From assembly GCA_046541575.1 (NCBI GenBank), contig JBKHDA010000010.1, positions 1-48,484 of the forward strand: DNA of 48,484 nucleotides, read 5' to 3'. The position numbers and the translations under genes were made by a program. Shown here in pieces: positions 25,624 through 34,487 of the stretch. The stretch comes from Halanaerobium sp046541575 (lineage in GTDB: Bacteria > Bacillota > Halanaerobiia > Halanaerobiales > Halanaerobiaceae). Below the pieces are notes generated by a model that saw only the letters and a list, made by a program, of their open reading frames with translations, did not search any database and had not been told where the DNA came from. How positions within the stretch are numbered: position 1 is the first letter of the stretch; the number at the start of each line of letters is the position of its first letter.

Positions 25624-26848
25624 TTTAAATTTTGAATTAGCCAATGCCTTATATATTCATCTTCCCTTCTGCAGCAGCAAATGTCCTTACTGTGATTTTT
25701 ATTCAGTTAAATATACTAAAAAAAGGGTGGACCTGTACGGGGCCGCCCTTTTTATGGAACTAGAAGAATTATCTCAAAAAGTTAATAATAATTTGCTGCA
25801 GACTATCTATCTGGGAGGAGGAACTCCTTCCCTGATCGACCCTCTGTTTATAGAAGAGTTGATTAAAAAGATTAAGAGCAGATTTAGAGTTATTCCGACT
25901 GCCGAAATCACGATGGAGGCCAACCCGGTTTCTATTAATCAAGAAAAAATTATCGCTTTAAAGAGAGCAGGAATTAATCGTTTAAGTCTTGGGATTCAGA
26001 GCTTTAATAATCAGCATTTAAAATTTTTAGGACGTAAAAGCAGCAGTAAACAAAACAAAAAGATTTTATCTCTGGTTGATCACTATTTTGACAATTACAG
26101 CGCTGATCTAATTTTTGCTCTGCCGGATCAGAGTTTAAAAGAGTTTGAAGCTGATTTAGATCAGATGCTTAAATTTTCTCCTCCTCATATTTCTTTATAT
26201 AACCTTGAAATCCATGAGAACACCCCTTTTTATCAGCGCTATACCAGGGGAAAGCTTAAATTGCCGTCAGAAGAGCTTGATGCAGAGATGTATGAGCTTG
26301 CTCTAAAAAAATTAACTGCTGCTGATTATCAGCATTATGAGATTTCTAATTTTTCCCGCAGTGGTTACAGAGCCCGACATAATTATATTTACTGGCTTTA
26401 TCAGTCCTATCTTGCTTTAGGTCCTGGTGCATCATCTTTTGACGGTAACTGCAGGTCCCAAAATACAGCTGATCTGAATCAGTATATTAAATATTATAAT
26501 CCGGAAAATTTATCTTTAGCAGAATTTATAAATTATAAAATGAGTGAGCGGGCAAGCCGGGTTAGCAAAAATGAACAGACTCAGGCTGTAAAAGTCAGAG
26601 AGCTAAACTGTTTGAGTAAAAAAGAAAAAATGGCTGAATATTCATTTCTGGCCCTGAGAACTGAAGCCGGTTTATTTTTTCATAAATTTAAGCAGCAGTT
26701 TAAAACTGAATTTAAAAGTATATATAAAGAAGAAATTGAAGAATTAAAAAAGAATAACTTAATAAAAGAAGGAAATGAAAGAATTCTGCTGACTGCACGC
26801 GGTAAAAAATTGGCAAATCAAGTTTTTTTAAAATTTTTACTGGATTAA
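25616..26848 (+). CDS. hemW: Radical SAM heme chaperone HemW
   Basis: 410 aa. Radical SAM cluster C19-x3-C23-x2-C26 followed by DFYS (the 'CDF' form of HemW, not the four-Cys form of true HemN coproporphyrinogen dehydrogenase). GGGTPS motif, HISLYNLEIHE segment, HemN C-terminal region. By family it binds heme and delivers it to target proteins; coproporphyrinogen oxidase activity is unlikely. ATG 25616 is 7 nt after AGAAAGG; the first ATG at 25610 overlaps that site. It overlaps the 3' end of lepA, so the two form an operon. Some annotations call it hemN. Confidence 0.93.
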   Translation: MPSLNFELANALYIHLPFCSSKCPYCDFYSVKYTKKRVDLYGAALFMELEELSQKVNNNLLQTIYLGGGTPSLIDPLFIEELIKKIKSRFRVIPTAEITMEANPVSINQEKIIALKRAGINRLSLGIQSFNNQHLKFLGRKSSSKQNKKILSLVDHYFDNYSADLIFALPDQSLKEFEADLDQMLKFSPPHISLYNLEIHENTPFYQRYTRGKLKLPSEELDAEMYELALKKLTAADYQHYEISNFSRSGYRARHNYIYWLYQSYLALGPGASSFDGNCRSQNTADLNQYIKYYNPENLSLAEFINYKMSERASRVSKNEQTQAVKVRELNCLSKKEKMAEYSFLALRTEAGLFFHKFKQQFKTEFKSIYKEEIEELKKNNLIKEGNERILLTARGKKLANQVFLKFLLD

Positions 26849-26860
26849 CCCGAATATTAT

Positions 26861-26889
26861 TTGACAAAAAAATATCAATATGTTATTTT
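26861..26889 (+). promoter_or_regulatory. hrcA operon promoter
   Basis: Perfect TTGACA (26861-26866), 17-nt spacer, TATTTT (26884-26889), immediately upstream of the CIRCE operator. Confidence 0.75.
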
Positions 26890-26900
26890 ATTATTAGCTG

Positions 26901-26927
26901 TTAGCACTCTCTTCAATTGAGTGCTAA
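26901..26927 (+). promoter_or_regulatory. CIRCE operator (HrcA binding site)
   Basis: Exact consensus TTAGCACTC, 9-nt spacer, GAGTGCTAA. It lies 14 nt upstream of hrcA, so HrcA represses its own operon (hrcA-grpE-dnaK-dnaJ) under non-stress conditions, as in other Firmicutes. Confidence 0.98.
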
Positions 26928-26941
26928 AAAAGAGGTGAGAA

Positions 26942-27991
26942 ATGATGGTTGAGGAATTAGATCCGAGAAAAAAGCGAATACTGCAGGCCATCATTCAGGA
27001 ACACATAATTTCTGCATCTCCAATTGGCTCAAGGACACTTGCAAAAAAATATAATCTGGATGTAAGTCCTGCAACTATCAGAAATGAGATGGCTGATCTG
27101 GAAGATTTGGATTATTTGGAACAGCCTCATACATCTGCCGGGAGAGTACCTTCTGACAAGGGTTACCGCTATTATGTTGACCAGCTTGTCAGCAGGGAAA
27201 AAAATGAAGCCCCTGGTGTGATAGAAAATATTGAAAATTTATATCAGGATCTTCAGGATGTTCAGGATATAATTTCTGGTATGGCAAAAATGCTGTCTAA
27301 CATGACTCATTATACTGCGATGGTTAGTGAGCCCAAAAGTCAGGTCAGCCGCTTAAAAAAGGTTGAAATTATGCAGCTGGCAGATAATTCTCTGCTTTTA
27401 GTTCTTGTTACTGATACAGGAATGGTTAATAACAAGATTATTAATCTTGATCAGAGTTTATCTGCACGCAAAATTTCCTATCTTAATAAATTTTTAAGTG
27501 AAAAGCTGGAAAACAAATTACTTGCTGATTTAGATACTAACTATTTGAAAAAAATTGAAAAAGAACTGTTGGCAAGACTTGATCTTTCCGTTGATTTATT
27601 CAAACAGTTTTATAATGAGTTTGAAGGTGCATTTGAACCTGATGGAGTTAAAGTTTATATAGGAGGTACCTCCTATATTTTAGAGCAGCCGGAGTTTAAT
27701 GACCTGGAAAAAGTCAAAAAAATGCTCAAGTTACTTGATCAGGAAGAAATGCTGAATAAAATTATTAATAGTATTTCCGGTTCTGATCTTGAAATCAAGA
27801 TTGGCCAGGAAAATGAAGTTGAAGATATTAAAAACTGCTCACTTGTTGTCGCAACCTATTATATTTCTAATCGAGCAGTTGGTAAAATTGGAGTTATTGG
27901 TCCCACCCGAATGGAATATCCGCGTGTTATTTCATCGGTTGATGTTATTTCTGATATTTTAGGTAAATTAATTTCTAAAGCTAGTGGGTGA
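26942..27991 (+). CDS. hrcA: Heat-inducible transcription repressor HrcA
   Basis: 349 aa. N-terminal winged helix (about 8-75) with the family signature PIGSRTLAKKY, SPATIRNEMADLE and QPHTSAGR. Central and C-terminal dimerization domains follow, ending near VIGPTRMEYPRVIS. By family it binds CIRCE and is kept active by GroEL. First gene of the heat-shock operon, 15 nt after the CIRCE element. ATG 26942 and ATG 26945 are both possible; spacing to GAGGTG favours the second slightly. Confidence 0.97.
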   Translation: MMVEELDPRKKRILQAIIQEHIISASPIGSRTLAKKYNLDVSPATIRNEMADLEDLDYLEQPHTSAGRVPSDKGYRYYVDQLVSREKNEAPGVIENIENLYQDLQDVQDIISGMAKMLSNMTHYTAMVSEPKSQVSRLKKVEIMQLADNSLLLVLVTDTGMVNNKIINLDQSLSARKISYLNKFLSEKLENKLLADLDTNYLKKIEKELLARLDLSVDLFKQFYNEFEGAFEPDGVKVYIGGTSYILEQPEFNDLEKVKKMLKLLDQEEMLNKIINSISGSDLEIKIGQENEVEDIKNCSLVVATYYISNRAVGKIGVIGPTRMEYPRVISSVDVISDILGKLISKASG

Positions 27992-27996
27992 TGATA

Positions 27997-28632
27997 ATGG
28001 ACAGAGAAAAAGAAAATATTGAGTTTGAAAACCAGGAGTTTGAAGAGGAAAATTTAGAAGAAAAAGAGAAGACTGCTGAAGATGATGCTTCTGTGGAAGC
28101 AGAAGTAGTAGATGAAGAAAATGAAGAAGAAATAAGTGGATTACAAATGGAACTTTCTCGAGAAGAATTGATTGAGGAAGTTAAAGAAAAAAATGAAAAA
28201 ATCGAAGAAATGGATGCTGAAATTGAAGATTTATTAAGCAGACTGCAGCGTCTTCAGGCTGACTTTGTAAATTACAGGAAAAGGAGTCAGCGCGAAAAAG
28301 CTGAAATGACGGCTAAGGGAAAGATAGAGCTCTGTGCCAGTTTGCTGCCGATAATAGATAATTTTGAGCGTGCATTAAAGGCAGAAGATAATGTGGATGA
28401 TTTTTATAAAGGTGTAGAGATGATCTACAATCAGCTTTTAAAAACTTTTGCTGATGAAGGCATTGAAGAAATACTGGCAGAAGGTGAAGAATTCAACCCT
28501 GAATATCATGAGGCTATTATGAGGGTTGAAAGTGATGAATATGAAGAGGGAACTGTAGTTGAGGTAGTTCAAAAAGGCTTTATTTTAGATGATAGAGTTA
28601 TTAGACCGGCGATGGTTAAAGTAGCCGGATAA
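27997..28632 (+). CDS. grpE: Nucleotide exchange factor GrpE
   Basis: Releases ADP from DnaK. 211 aa from ATG 27997 (GTG 27988 and ATG 27991 overlap the AGTGGGTG ribosome site and the hrcA stop). Very acidic, disordered N-terminus (about 1-50), long coiled coil (LIEEVKEKNEKIEEMDAEI onward), and the C-terminal beta domain ending RVIRPAMVKVA. Operon with hrcA (few nt) and dnaK. Confidence 0.96.
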   Translation: MDREKENIEFENQEFEEENLEEKEKTAEDDASVEAEVVDEENEEEISGLQMELSREELIEEVKEKNEKIEEMDAEIEDLLSRLQRLQADFVNYRKRSQREKAEMTAKGKIELCASLLPIIDNFERALKAEDNVDDFYKGVEMIYNQLLKTFADEGIEEILAEGEEFNPEYHEAIMRVESDEYEEGTVVEVVQKGFILDDRVIRPAMVKVAG

Positions 28633-28723
28633 AATAAATTTTAAATTTTTTCTAATAAGTTTTAGGTCAACAAATATTAGTTTGAAAAGAATTTAACAAC
28701 AATTTTATAAGGAGGAATATAAA

Positions 28724-30622
28724 ATGGGTAAAGTAATTGGTATTGACTTAGGTACAACTAATTCCTGTGTGGCAGTAATGGAAGGTGGAGAACCAACCGT
28801 TATTCCAAATAAAGAGGGTGCTAGAACTACTCCTTCTGTTGTAGCATATTCTAAAAAAGGAGAAAGAATTGTCGGTGAACATGCAAAACGTCAGGCTGTA
28901 ACTAATCCTGACCAGACAGTTGCTTCAATCAAGAGACACATGGGTACAGATTATAGTGTAACTTTAAATGATGAAGAATATAATCCACAGCAGATTTCTG
29001 CTATGATTTTACAGAAATTAAAAAGAGATGCAGAAGAGTATTTAGGTGAGGATGTAGAGGAAGCTGTTATTACAGTACCTGCATACTTTAGTGATGCTCA
29101 GCGTCAGGCAACAAAAGATGCCGGTAAAATTGCCGGTTTAAAAGTAGAAAGAATTATCAATGAGCCTACAGCTGCTTCTTTAGCTTACGGACTTGATGAT
29201 AAAGGTGAAGAAACTATCTTAGTTTATGACTTAGGTGGAGGAACTTTTGATGTTTCCATTCTCGATATTGGAGATGGAGTATTTGAAGTAATTGCTACAA
29301 ATGGTAACAACCACCTGGGTGGAGATGATTTTGACCAGAGAATTATCGATTATTTAGCAGAAGAATTTAAAAATAGAACCGGAATTGATTTAAAGAAAGA
29401 TAAAATGGCGCTACAGCGCTTAAAAGATGCAGCTGAGAAAGCTAAGATTGAGCTTTCAAGTGTTAAACAGACAAATATCAATTTACCATTTATTACTCAA
29501 ACTGATGAAGGCCCTGAACACTTAGATATTGACTTAACCAGAGCTAAGTTCGAGAGTCTAATCAGTGATTTAATTGAGCAGACAATGGAGCCTGCCCGCA
29601 AAGCATTAAGTGATGCAGGTATGGATAAGTCTGATATTGATGAGGTTATTTTAGTAGGTGGATCAACAAGAATTCCAGCAGTTCAGGATGCAGTTAAGGA
29701 TTTAATTGGAAAAGATGCACACAAAGGAATTAATCCTGATGAAGTTGTAGCTGTTGGTGCTGCAATTCAGGGTGGTATTTTAGCTGGAGATGTAGATGAT
29801 GTAGTATTACTTGATGTTACTCCATTATCTTTAGGTATTGAAACTCTTGGCGGTAAATTTACAAAGTTAATTGACAGAAATACTACTATTCCTACTTCAA
29901 AGAGTAAGATTTTCTCTACAGCTACTGATAATCAGACAAGTGTAGACATCCATGTTCTGCAGGGTGAAAGAGAACTAGCCCAGCACAACAAAACACTTGG
30001 ACGCTTCCAGTTAACTGATATTCCACCCGCACCACGTGGAGTACCTCAGATTGAAGTAGAATTTGATATTGATAAAAATGGTATTGTTCATGTATCTGCA
30101 AAAGACAAAGGTACAGGCAATGAGCAGAAAATTACTATTAAGTCTACAAGCGGCTTATCTGAAGAAGAAATAGAAGAAATGGTAAAAGATGCAGAAGAAC
30201 ATGCTGAAGAAGATAAAAAACGTGTTGAAAAAATAGAAACACGCAATGAAGCTGATGCCTTAGTTCATCAAACAGAAAAAACCTTAGATGAAGCAGGAGA
30301 TAAAGTTGATGAGGCAATTAAGAATAAGGTAGAAGCCGCAAAAGATGAATTAAAAGAAGTATTAGAGAATGAAGATGCTGAAACTGAAGTAATCAAAGAA
30401 AAAATGGAAGCTTTAACTGATGAATTGACTGAGTTAAGCTCTGAATTATACTCTCAGGCAGAAGGTGCTCAGCCTGGTGCTGGTGCAGCTGGAGCACAAG
30501 CTGGAGCCGGAGCCGGTCAGGCAGGACCACAGCCGGGTGCAGGAGCTTCACAGTCTAGTGCAGATGATGATACAGTTGATGTAGATTATGAAGAAGTAGA
30601 TGAAGAAGACGAAGAAAAGTAA
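28724..30622 (+). CDS. dnaK: Chaperone DnaK (Hsp70)
   Basis: 632 aa. N-terminal ATPase GIDLGTTNSCVAVMEGG, IINEPTAASLAYG and DLGGGTFDVS; substrate-binding domain from about 385 (LLDVTPLSLGIETLGG); helical lid (about 500-580); then an unusual tail, a roughly 30-residue Gly/Ala/Gln-rich low-complexity linker (GAQPGAGAAGAQAGAGAG) before the acidic end EEVDEEDEEK. ATG after AAGGAGGA. A 90-nt gap after grpE holds no CIRCE, so regulation is through the upstream element. Confidence 0.98.
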   Translation: MGKVIGIDLGTTNSCVAVMEGGEPTVIPNKEGARTTPSVVAYSKKGERIVGEHAKRQAVTNPDQTVASIKRHMGTDYSVTLNDEEYNPQQISAMILQKLKRDAEEYLGEDVEEAVITVPAYFSDAQRQATKDAGKIAGLKVERIINEPTAASLAYGLDDKGEETILVYDLGGGTFDVSILDIGDGVFEVIATNGNNHLGGDDFDQRIIDYLAEEFKNRTGIDLKKDKMALQRLKDAAEKAKIELSSVKQTNINLPFITQTDEGPEHLDIDLTRAKFESLISDLIEQTMEPARKALSDAGMDKSDIDEVILVGGSTRIPAVQDAVKDLIGKDAHKGINPDEVVAVGAAIQGGILAGDVDDVVLLDVTPLSLGIETLGGKFTKLIDRNTTIPTSKSKIFSTATDNQTSVDIHVLQGERELAQHNKTLGRFQLTDIPPAPRGVPQIEVEFDIDKNGIVHVSAKDKGTGNEQKITIKSTSGLSEEEIEEMVKDAEEHAEEDKKRVEKIETRNEADALVHQTEKTLDEAGDKVDEAIKNKVEAAKDELKEVLENEDAETEVIKEKMEALTDELTELSSELYSQAEGAQPGAGAAGAQAGAGAGQAGPQPGAGASQSSADDDTVDVDYEEVDEEDEEK

Positions 30623-30663
30623 ATTAATATATAATTAAAAAATTAGAAAAGAATAGATCAGTT

Positions 30664-30695
30664 TAGGGAGAGTATGCCTCTCCCTATAACTGTTT
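30664..30695 (+). terminator. Intra-operon hairpin between dnaK and dnaJ
   Basis: TAGGGAGAG-TATGC-CTCTCCCTA, a perfect 9-bp stem followed by a mixed TAACTGTTTTC tract. The T-run is not clean, so it is probably a partial terminator or a processing/stability hairpin that lowers dnaJ relative to dnaK. Confidence 0.55.
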
Positions 30696-30726
30696 TCTCT
30701 TTCTTTTTTAGAGAGGTGATTAGAAG

Positions 30727-31851
30727 ATGGCAAAAAAAGATTATTACGAACTACTCGGTGTTGACCGAGATGCCGATCAAAAAGAAATTAAGCGGGCTTA
30801 TCGTAAGCTTGCCAAAAAATATCATCCTGATACTAATCAGGATAAAGATACCTCAGAGAAATTCAAAGAAATTTCTGAGGCTTATGAAATATTAAGTGAT
30901 CCGGATAAAAGAGCGCGTTATGATCAGTATGGACATTCAGGTATAAATGATCAGGACTTCAACTTTGATGACTTTGCTAGGGGTGGCTTCGGTGGTCTTG
31001 ATGATTTATTTGATATGTTTGGTTTTGGCGGCGGTATGGGAGGCCGCAGAAGAAATGGTCCCCGCCGTGGTTCAGACCTTCAGTATAGATTGGAAATTAC
31101 TTTTGAAGAAGCTGCTTTTGGCGGTAAAAAAGAAATAAGAATTCCACGAGAAGAGGAATGTGACCGCTGTCACGGCAGTGGAGCTGAACCAGGAACTGAT
31201 GTAAAAACCTGTCCTGAGTGTAATGGTCAGGGTCAGGTGCGCAGCAGTCAGCAGACCCCATTTGGACAGTTTACCCAGAGCAGAGTTTGTCCAAAATGTG
31301 GAGGAGATGGCAAAATTATAGAAGAATCATGCCATAAGTGTAATGGATCAGGTAAGGTCCGCAAGCAGAGAAAATTAACCGTTAATATACCTGCTGGTGT
31401 TGACACAGGAACCAGACTCAGAATGTCTGGAGAAGGTCAGGCTGGAGAAAAAGGTGGTCCGGCAGGAGATTTATATATAGTAATTGATGTACAGGACCAT
31501 GAAATTTTTGACCGTAAAGGTGATGACCTCTACTGTGAGGTTCCAATCAGCTTTGTTCAGGCTACCCTTGGAGACAAAATAAAAGTTCCAACCCTGGAAG
31601 GTAAAGTCCAGTTTGATATTCCAGAGGGAACTCAGCCGGGAACAACCTTTAGATTAAAGAATAAAGGAATACAGCATTTAAATGGTTATGGTCGGGGAGA
31701 TCAGTATATTAAAGTTAAAGTTTTGATTCCAAAAGAATTAGATAATAAACAGAAAGAACTGCTGACAGAATTTGCAGAAATCAGTGGTGAAGAAATAAAT
31801 CCCGAGCATAAAAGTTTTTTAAAAAAAATAAAAGATGCAATTAATATTTAG
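30727..31851 (+). CDS. dnaJ: Chaperone DnaJ (Hsp40)
   Basis: 374 aa, type I. J domain (about 4-70) with YHPDTN; Gly/Phe-rich region (about 75-120); four CxxCxGxG zinc-finger repeats (CDRCHGSG, CPECNGQG, CPKCGGDG, CHKCNGSG, about 140-210); C-terminal substrate domain. Stimulates DnaK ATPase and binds unfolded protein. ATG after GAGAGGTGA. prmA, which usually follows dnaJ in this gene order, is not present. Confidence 0.97.
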   Translation: MAKKDYYELLGVDRDADQKEIKRAYRKLAKKYHPDTNQDKDTSEKFKEISEAYEILSDPDKRARYDQYGHSGINDQDFNFDDFARGGFGGLDDLFDMFGFGGGMGGRRRNGPRRGSDLQYRLEITFEEAAFGGKKEIRIPREEECDRCHGSGAEPGTDVKTCPECNGQGQVRSSQQTPFGQFTQSRVCPKCGGDGKIIEESCHKCNGSGKVRKQRKLTVNIPAGVDTGTRLRMSGEGQAGEKGGPAGDLYIVIDVQDHEIFDRKGDDLYCEVPISFVQATLGDKIKVPTLEGKVQFDIPEGTQPGTTFRLKNKGIQHLNGYGRGDQYIKVKVLIPKELDNKQKELLTEFAEISGEEINPEHKSFLKKIKDAINI

Positions 31852-31917
31852 CTAAAAAGTAATTGTTTTAATTTAGAAAATTAGCTGTCTGTAACTCTAA
31901 ATAATGGAGTGAAAAAA

Positions 31918-32670
31918 ATGCATAGATTTTTTATAGATCAGAGTACTGAAGTTAATAAAAGTGTAATTATTTCTGGAAATGACTATAACCATCTTAAAAA
32001 TTCCCTGCGCCTTAATCTAGGTGACAGGGTTATTCTTTCTGATGGTAATGGGTTTGATATGGAAGCAGAAATAATCAATTTTCATGATGAAAGTGCAGAA
32101 CTTAAAATTTTAAGTAGAGCAAAATCAAAGGTTGAAGCGGGAACTAAAGTCTGGCTGGCCCAGGGCCTGCCCAAAAAGAGCAAAATGGATTTAATAGTTG
32201 AAAAGGCAACCGAAATTGGCTTTGCCGGTTTAATACCTTTAGAAAGTAAAAGAACTATTGTTAAATATAATCATAAAAAAAAGAATAAAAAACAGAGCCG
32301 CTGGCAGAGAGTTGCTGAAGCTGCTGCCAAACAGTCAGGAAGAGCAGTTGTTCCTGAAATCAAAAATTTTTACAGCACAAATGATTTAAATTCTTTAAAA
32401 GAAGAATTTGATTATGTTTTACTTTTATGGGAAGATGAAAAAGAATATTCAATAAAACAATTTTTTAAAGAAAATAATGTTGCTGCTGAAGCCAGAATCT
32501 TATTAATTATTGGTCCTGAAGGCGGTTTTTCTGAGTCAGAGGTCAATCAATACAAAGAGGGGCTGGATGCCCAGATCATTACACTTGGCCCCAGAATCTT
32601 AAGAACAGAGACTGCCGGGATTACAGCTTTAACAGCAATCTTATATGAGAAAGGTGAACTTGGTGATTAG
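31918..32670 (+). CDS. rsmE: 16S rRNA (uracil-1498-N3)-methyltransferase
   Basis: SPOUT-class methyltransferase that modifies U1498 of 16S rRNA. 250 aa. N-terminal PUA-like domain starting MHRFFID with NHLKNSLRLNLGD; C-terminal trefoil-knot SAM site with IIGPEGGFSESEV (near 197-209) and LGPRILRTETAG. ATG 31918 is chosen, because GTG 31909 is part of the GGAGTG ribosome site. Separated by 1 nt from mtaB, so the pair is co-transcribed. Confidence 0.95.
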   Translation: MHRFFIDQSTEVNKSVIISGNDYNHLKNSLRLNLGDRVILSDGNGFDMEAEIINFHDESAELKILSRAKSKVEAGTKVWLAQGLPKKSKMDLIVEKATEIGFAGLIPLESKRTIVKYNHKKKNKKQSRWQRVAEAAAKQSGRAVVPEIKNFYSTNDLNSLKEEFDYVLLLWEDEKEYSIKQFFKENNVAAEARILLIIGPEGGFSESEVNQYKEGLDAQIITLGPRILRTETAGITALTAILYEKGELGD

Positions 32671-32671
32671 G

Positions 32672-33982
32672 ATGAGTAAAAAAGCAGCTTTTTATACCCT
32701 GGGTTGTAAGGTAAATCAGTATGAAACTGAAGCTGTAATTGATATTTTCATAGATAATGGTTATCAGATTGTTGATTTTTCTGAAAAAGCAGATGTTTAT
32801 ATAGTTAACAGTTGTACTGTTACCAATGAGGCAGCACGCAAAACAAGACAGATTGCCCGCCGTGCTAAAAGAAGCTCGCCGGAAAGCATAGTTGCAATTG
32901 TTGGCTGTTATACCCAGGCTTTTCCGGAGGAAGTAAGTGAGATAGAAGAAATTGATTTTATTATGGGCAGCAATAATAAAGCAGATATTTTGGATAAAGC
33001 TGAAGAAATGCTTGCCGGTAATTCAGTTGATTATGAAGTAAAAGAATACAGGGAATTAAAAGAATATGAGCAACTTGAATTAAAGCGTCTTTCAAACACC
33101 ACCAGAGCCAATGTGAAGATAGAAGATGGCTGTAACCAGTTTTGCAGCTACTGTATTATCCCCTATGCTCGTGGACCAGTCAGGAGCCGCAAACAAGAAG
33201 ATGTTGTTGAAGAAATAAAAAGACTTAGTCAGCAGGGAGTTAAAGAAATTATTTTAACTGGAACTCATCTTGGTGCTTATGGTAGTGAAAATGGTGATAA
33301 TAAAGCTCTGACTCAGTTAATGTGTCGTTTAACTGAGCTGGATGAGCTTAAAAGGGTTCGCTTAAGTTCAATAGAAGGAACTGAAATTGATCAGGAAATG
33401 ATGGATCTGGTTGCAGAAGAAGATATTTTCTGTCCCCATTTACATCTCCCCCTTCAGAGCGGCAGTGATCAAATTTTAGAAGCAATGAATCGTCCCTATA
33501 CTGTGGAGGAATTTAAACAAACAATAGCAGAATTAAGAGAAAGAATCCCTAATTTAGCAGTTACCACAGATGTTATTGTTGGTTTTCCAGGTGAGACCGA
33601 AAAAACTTTTTCTGAAACTTTAAAAGTGGTTAAAGAACTTGCTTTTTCAAAAGTCCATGTTTTTCCTTATTCTGCTCGTGAAGGAACACCTGCTGCTGAA
33701 ATGGAGCAGATTAATGGCAATATTATTAAAGAATACAGCAAAAAATTGCGTTTAGTTAATGAAGCTTTAATGCTTGATTATCAACAGGATTTTATAGGGC
33801 AAGTAAAAGAAGTTTTAGTTGAGGAAGTTAGGGACAATCAAACAGATTTGCTGACAGGTTATACAGATAACTATCTTAAAGTACTCTTTGAGGGCAGCGA
33901 TGAATTAAAAAACAAGCTTGTCCAGGTAAAACTAAAAGAGTCATTAGATGCTTATCATCTAAAAGGAAAAATCATAAATTAG
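32672..33982 (+). CDS. mtaB: tRNA t6A37 methylthiotransferase
   Basis: Radical SAM enzyme that thiomethylates t6A37 in ANN-decoding tRNAs. 436 aa. N-terminal UPF0004 domain with cluster Cys (YTLGCKVNQYE, VNSCTVTNEA, VGCYTQ); radical SAM C154-x3-C158-x2-C161 with GARGPVRSR-type context; C-terminal TRAM domain. The CKVNQYE signature and gene order (rsmE-mtaB) favour MtaB over MiaB or RimO. ATG 32672; codons upstream of it in frame overlap rsmE. Confidence 0.94.
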   Translation: MSKKAAFYTLGCKVNQYETEAVIDIFIDNGYQIVDFSEKADVYIVNSCTVTNEAARKTRQIARRAKRSSPESIVAIVGCYTQAFPEEVSEIEEIDFIMGSNNKADILDKAEEMLAGNSVDYEVKEYRELKEYEQLELKRLSNTTRANVKIEDGCNQFCSYCIIPYARGPVRSRKQEDVVEEIKRLSQQGVKEIILTGTHLGAYGSENGDNKALTQLMCRLTELDELKRVRLSSIEGTEIDQEMMDLVAEEDIFCPHLHLPLQSGSDQILEAMNRPYTVEEFKQTIAELRERIPNLAVTTDVIVGFPGETEKTFSETLKVVKELAFSKVHVFPYSAREGTPAAEMEQINGNIIKEYSKKLRLVNEALMLDYQQDFIGQVKEVLVEEVRDNQTDLLTGYTDNYLKVLFEGSDELKNKLVQVKLKESLDAYHLKGKIIN

Positions 33983-34076
33983 CAGGAATTTTCTTCTCTT
34001 AAGAGAATATAGTAAATAGCTTAAGATTTAAATTATTAGATTAATTTGGTATAAAATTTGAGGGGAGGGATTTTTC

Positions 34077-34421
34077 TTGGAAGATTGTTTATTTTGTAAA
34101 ATTGCTGCAGGTAAGATGGATACAGAATTTATATATCAGGATGAGCAGGTTGTGGTTTTTGAAGATATTAATCCAAAGGCACCTGTGCATTTATTAATAG
34201 TACCTAAAAAACATATTTCTGATTTAAATAGTCTGGAAGCAGAAGATAGTGAACTAATCGGCCATATTTATCAGGTATCTAAGAAAATGGCAGCCGAACA
34301 TGATATTGCTGAATCAGGTTACAGGCTGGTCAGCAACTGTGGTGATGATGGTGGTCAGACTGTCTATCATATTCATTTTCATCTTTTAGGTGGAAGACAA
34401 CTGCAGTGGCCTCCAGGTTAA
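34077..34421 (+). CDS. HIT-family purine nucleoside phosphoramidase-like protein
   Basis: 114 aa. Start CLFCKIAAG with the two Cys common in HinT, FEDINPKAPVHLLIVPKKH, and the catalytic histidine triad H98-x-H100-x-H102 (YHIHFHLLGG). By family it hydrolyses AMP-lysine or phosphoramidates and acts broadly. TTG start 7 nt after GGGGAGGG. Between mtaB and yqeY, its usual place, but the ribosomal gene rpsU that normally follows is absent. Confidence 0.94.
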   Translation: MEDCLFCKIAAGKMDTEFIYQDEQVVVFEDINPKAPVHLLIVPKKHISDLNSLEAEDSELIGHIYQVSKKMAAEHDIAESGYRLVSNCGDDGGQTVYHIHFHLLGGRQLQWPPG

Positions 34422-34487
34422 ATTTTATGACAGAGAAATTGCATATATTTAGAGATATAAATTAGTTTAAAAGATTGGAGTGTAAAT

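Noticed and set aside
30674..30895. A 73-codon frame overlapping the start of dnaJ
   Set aside because: It overlaps dnaJ in another frame and has no ribosome site or family features.
33990..34010. TTCTCTTAAGAGAA palindrome after mtaB as a terminator
   Set aside because: All but two pairs are weak and no T-tract follows.
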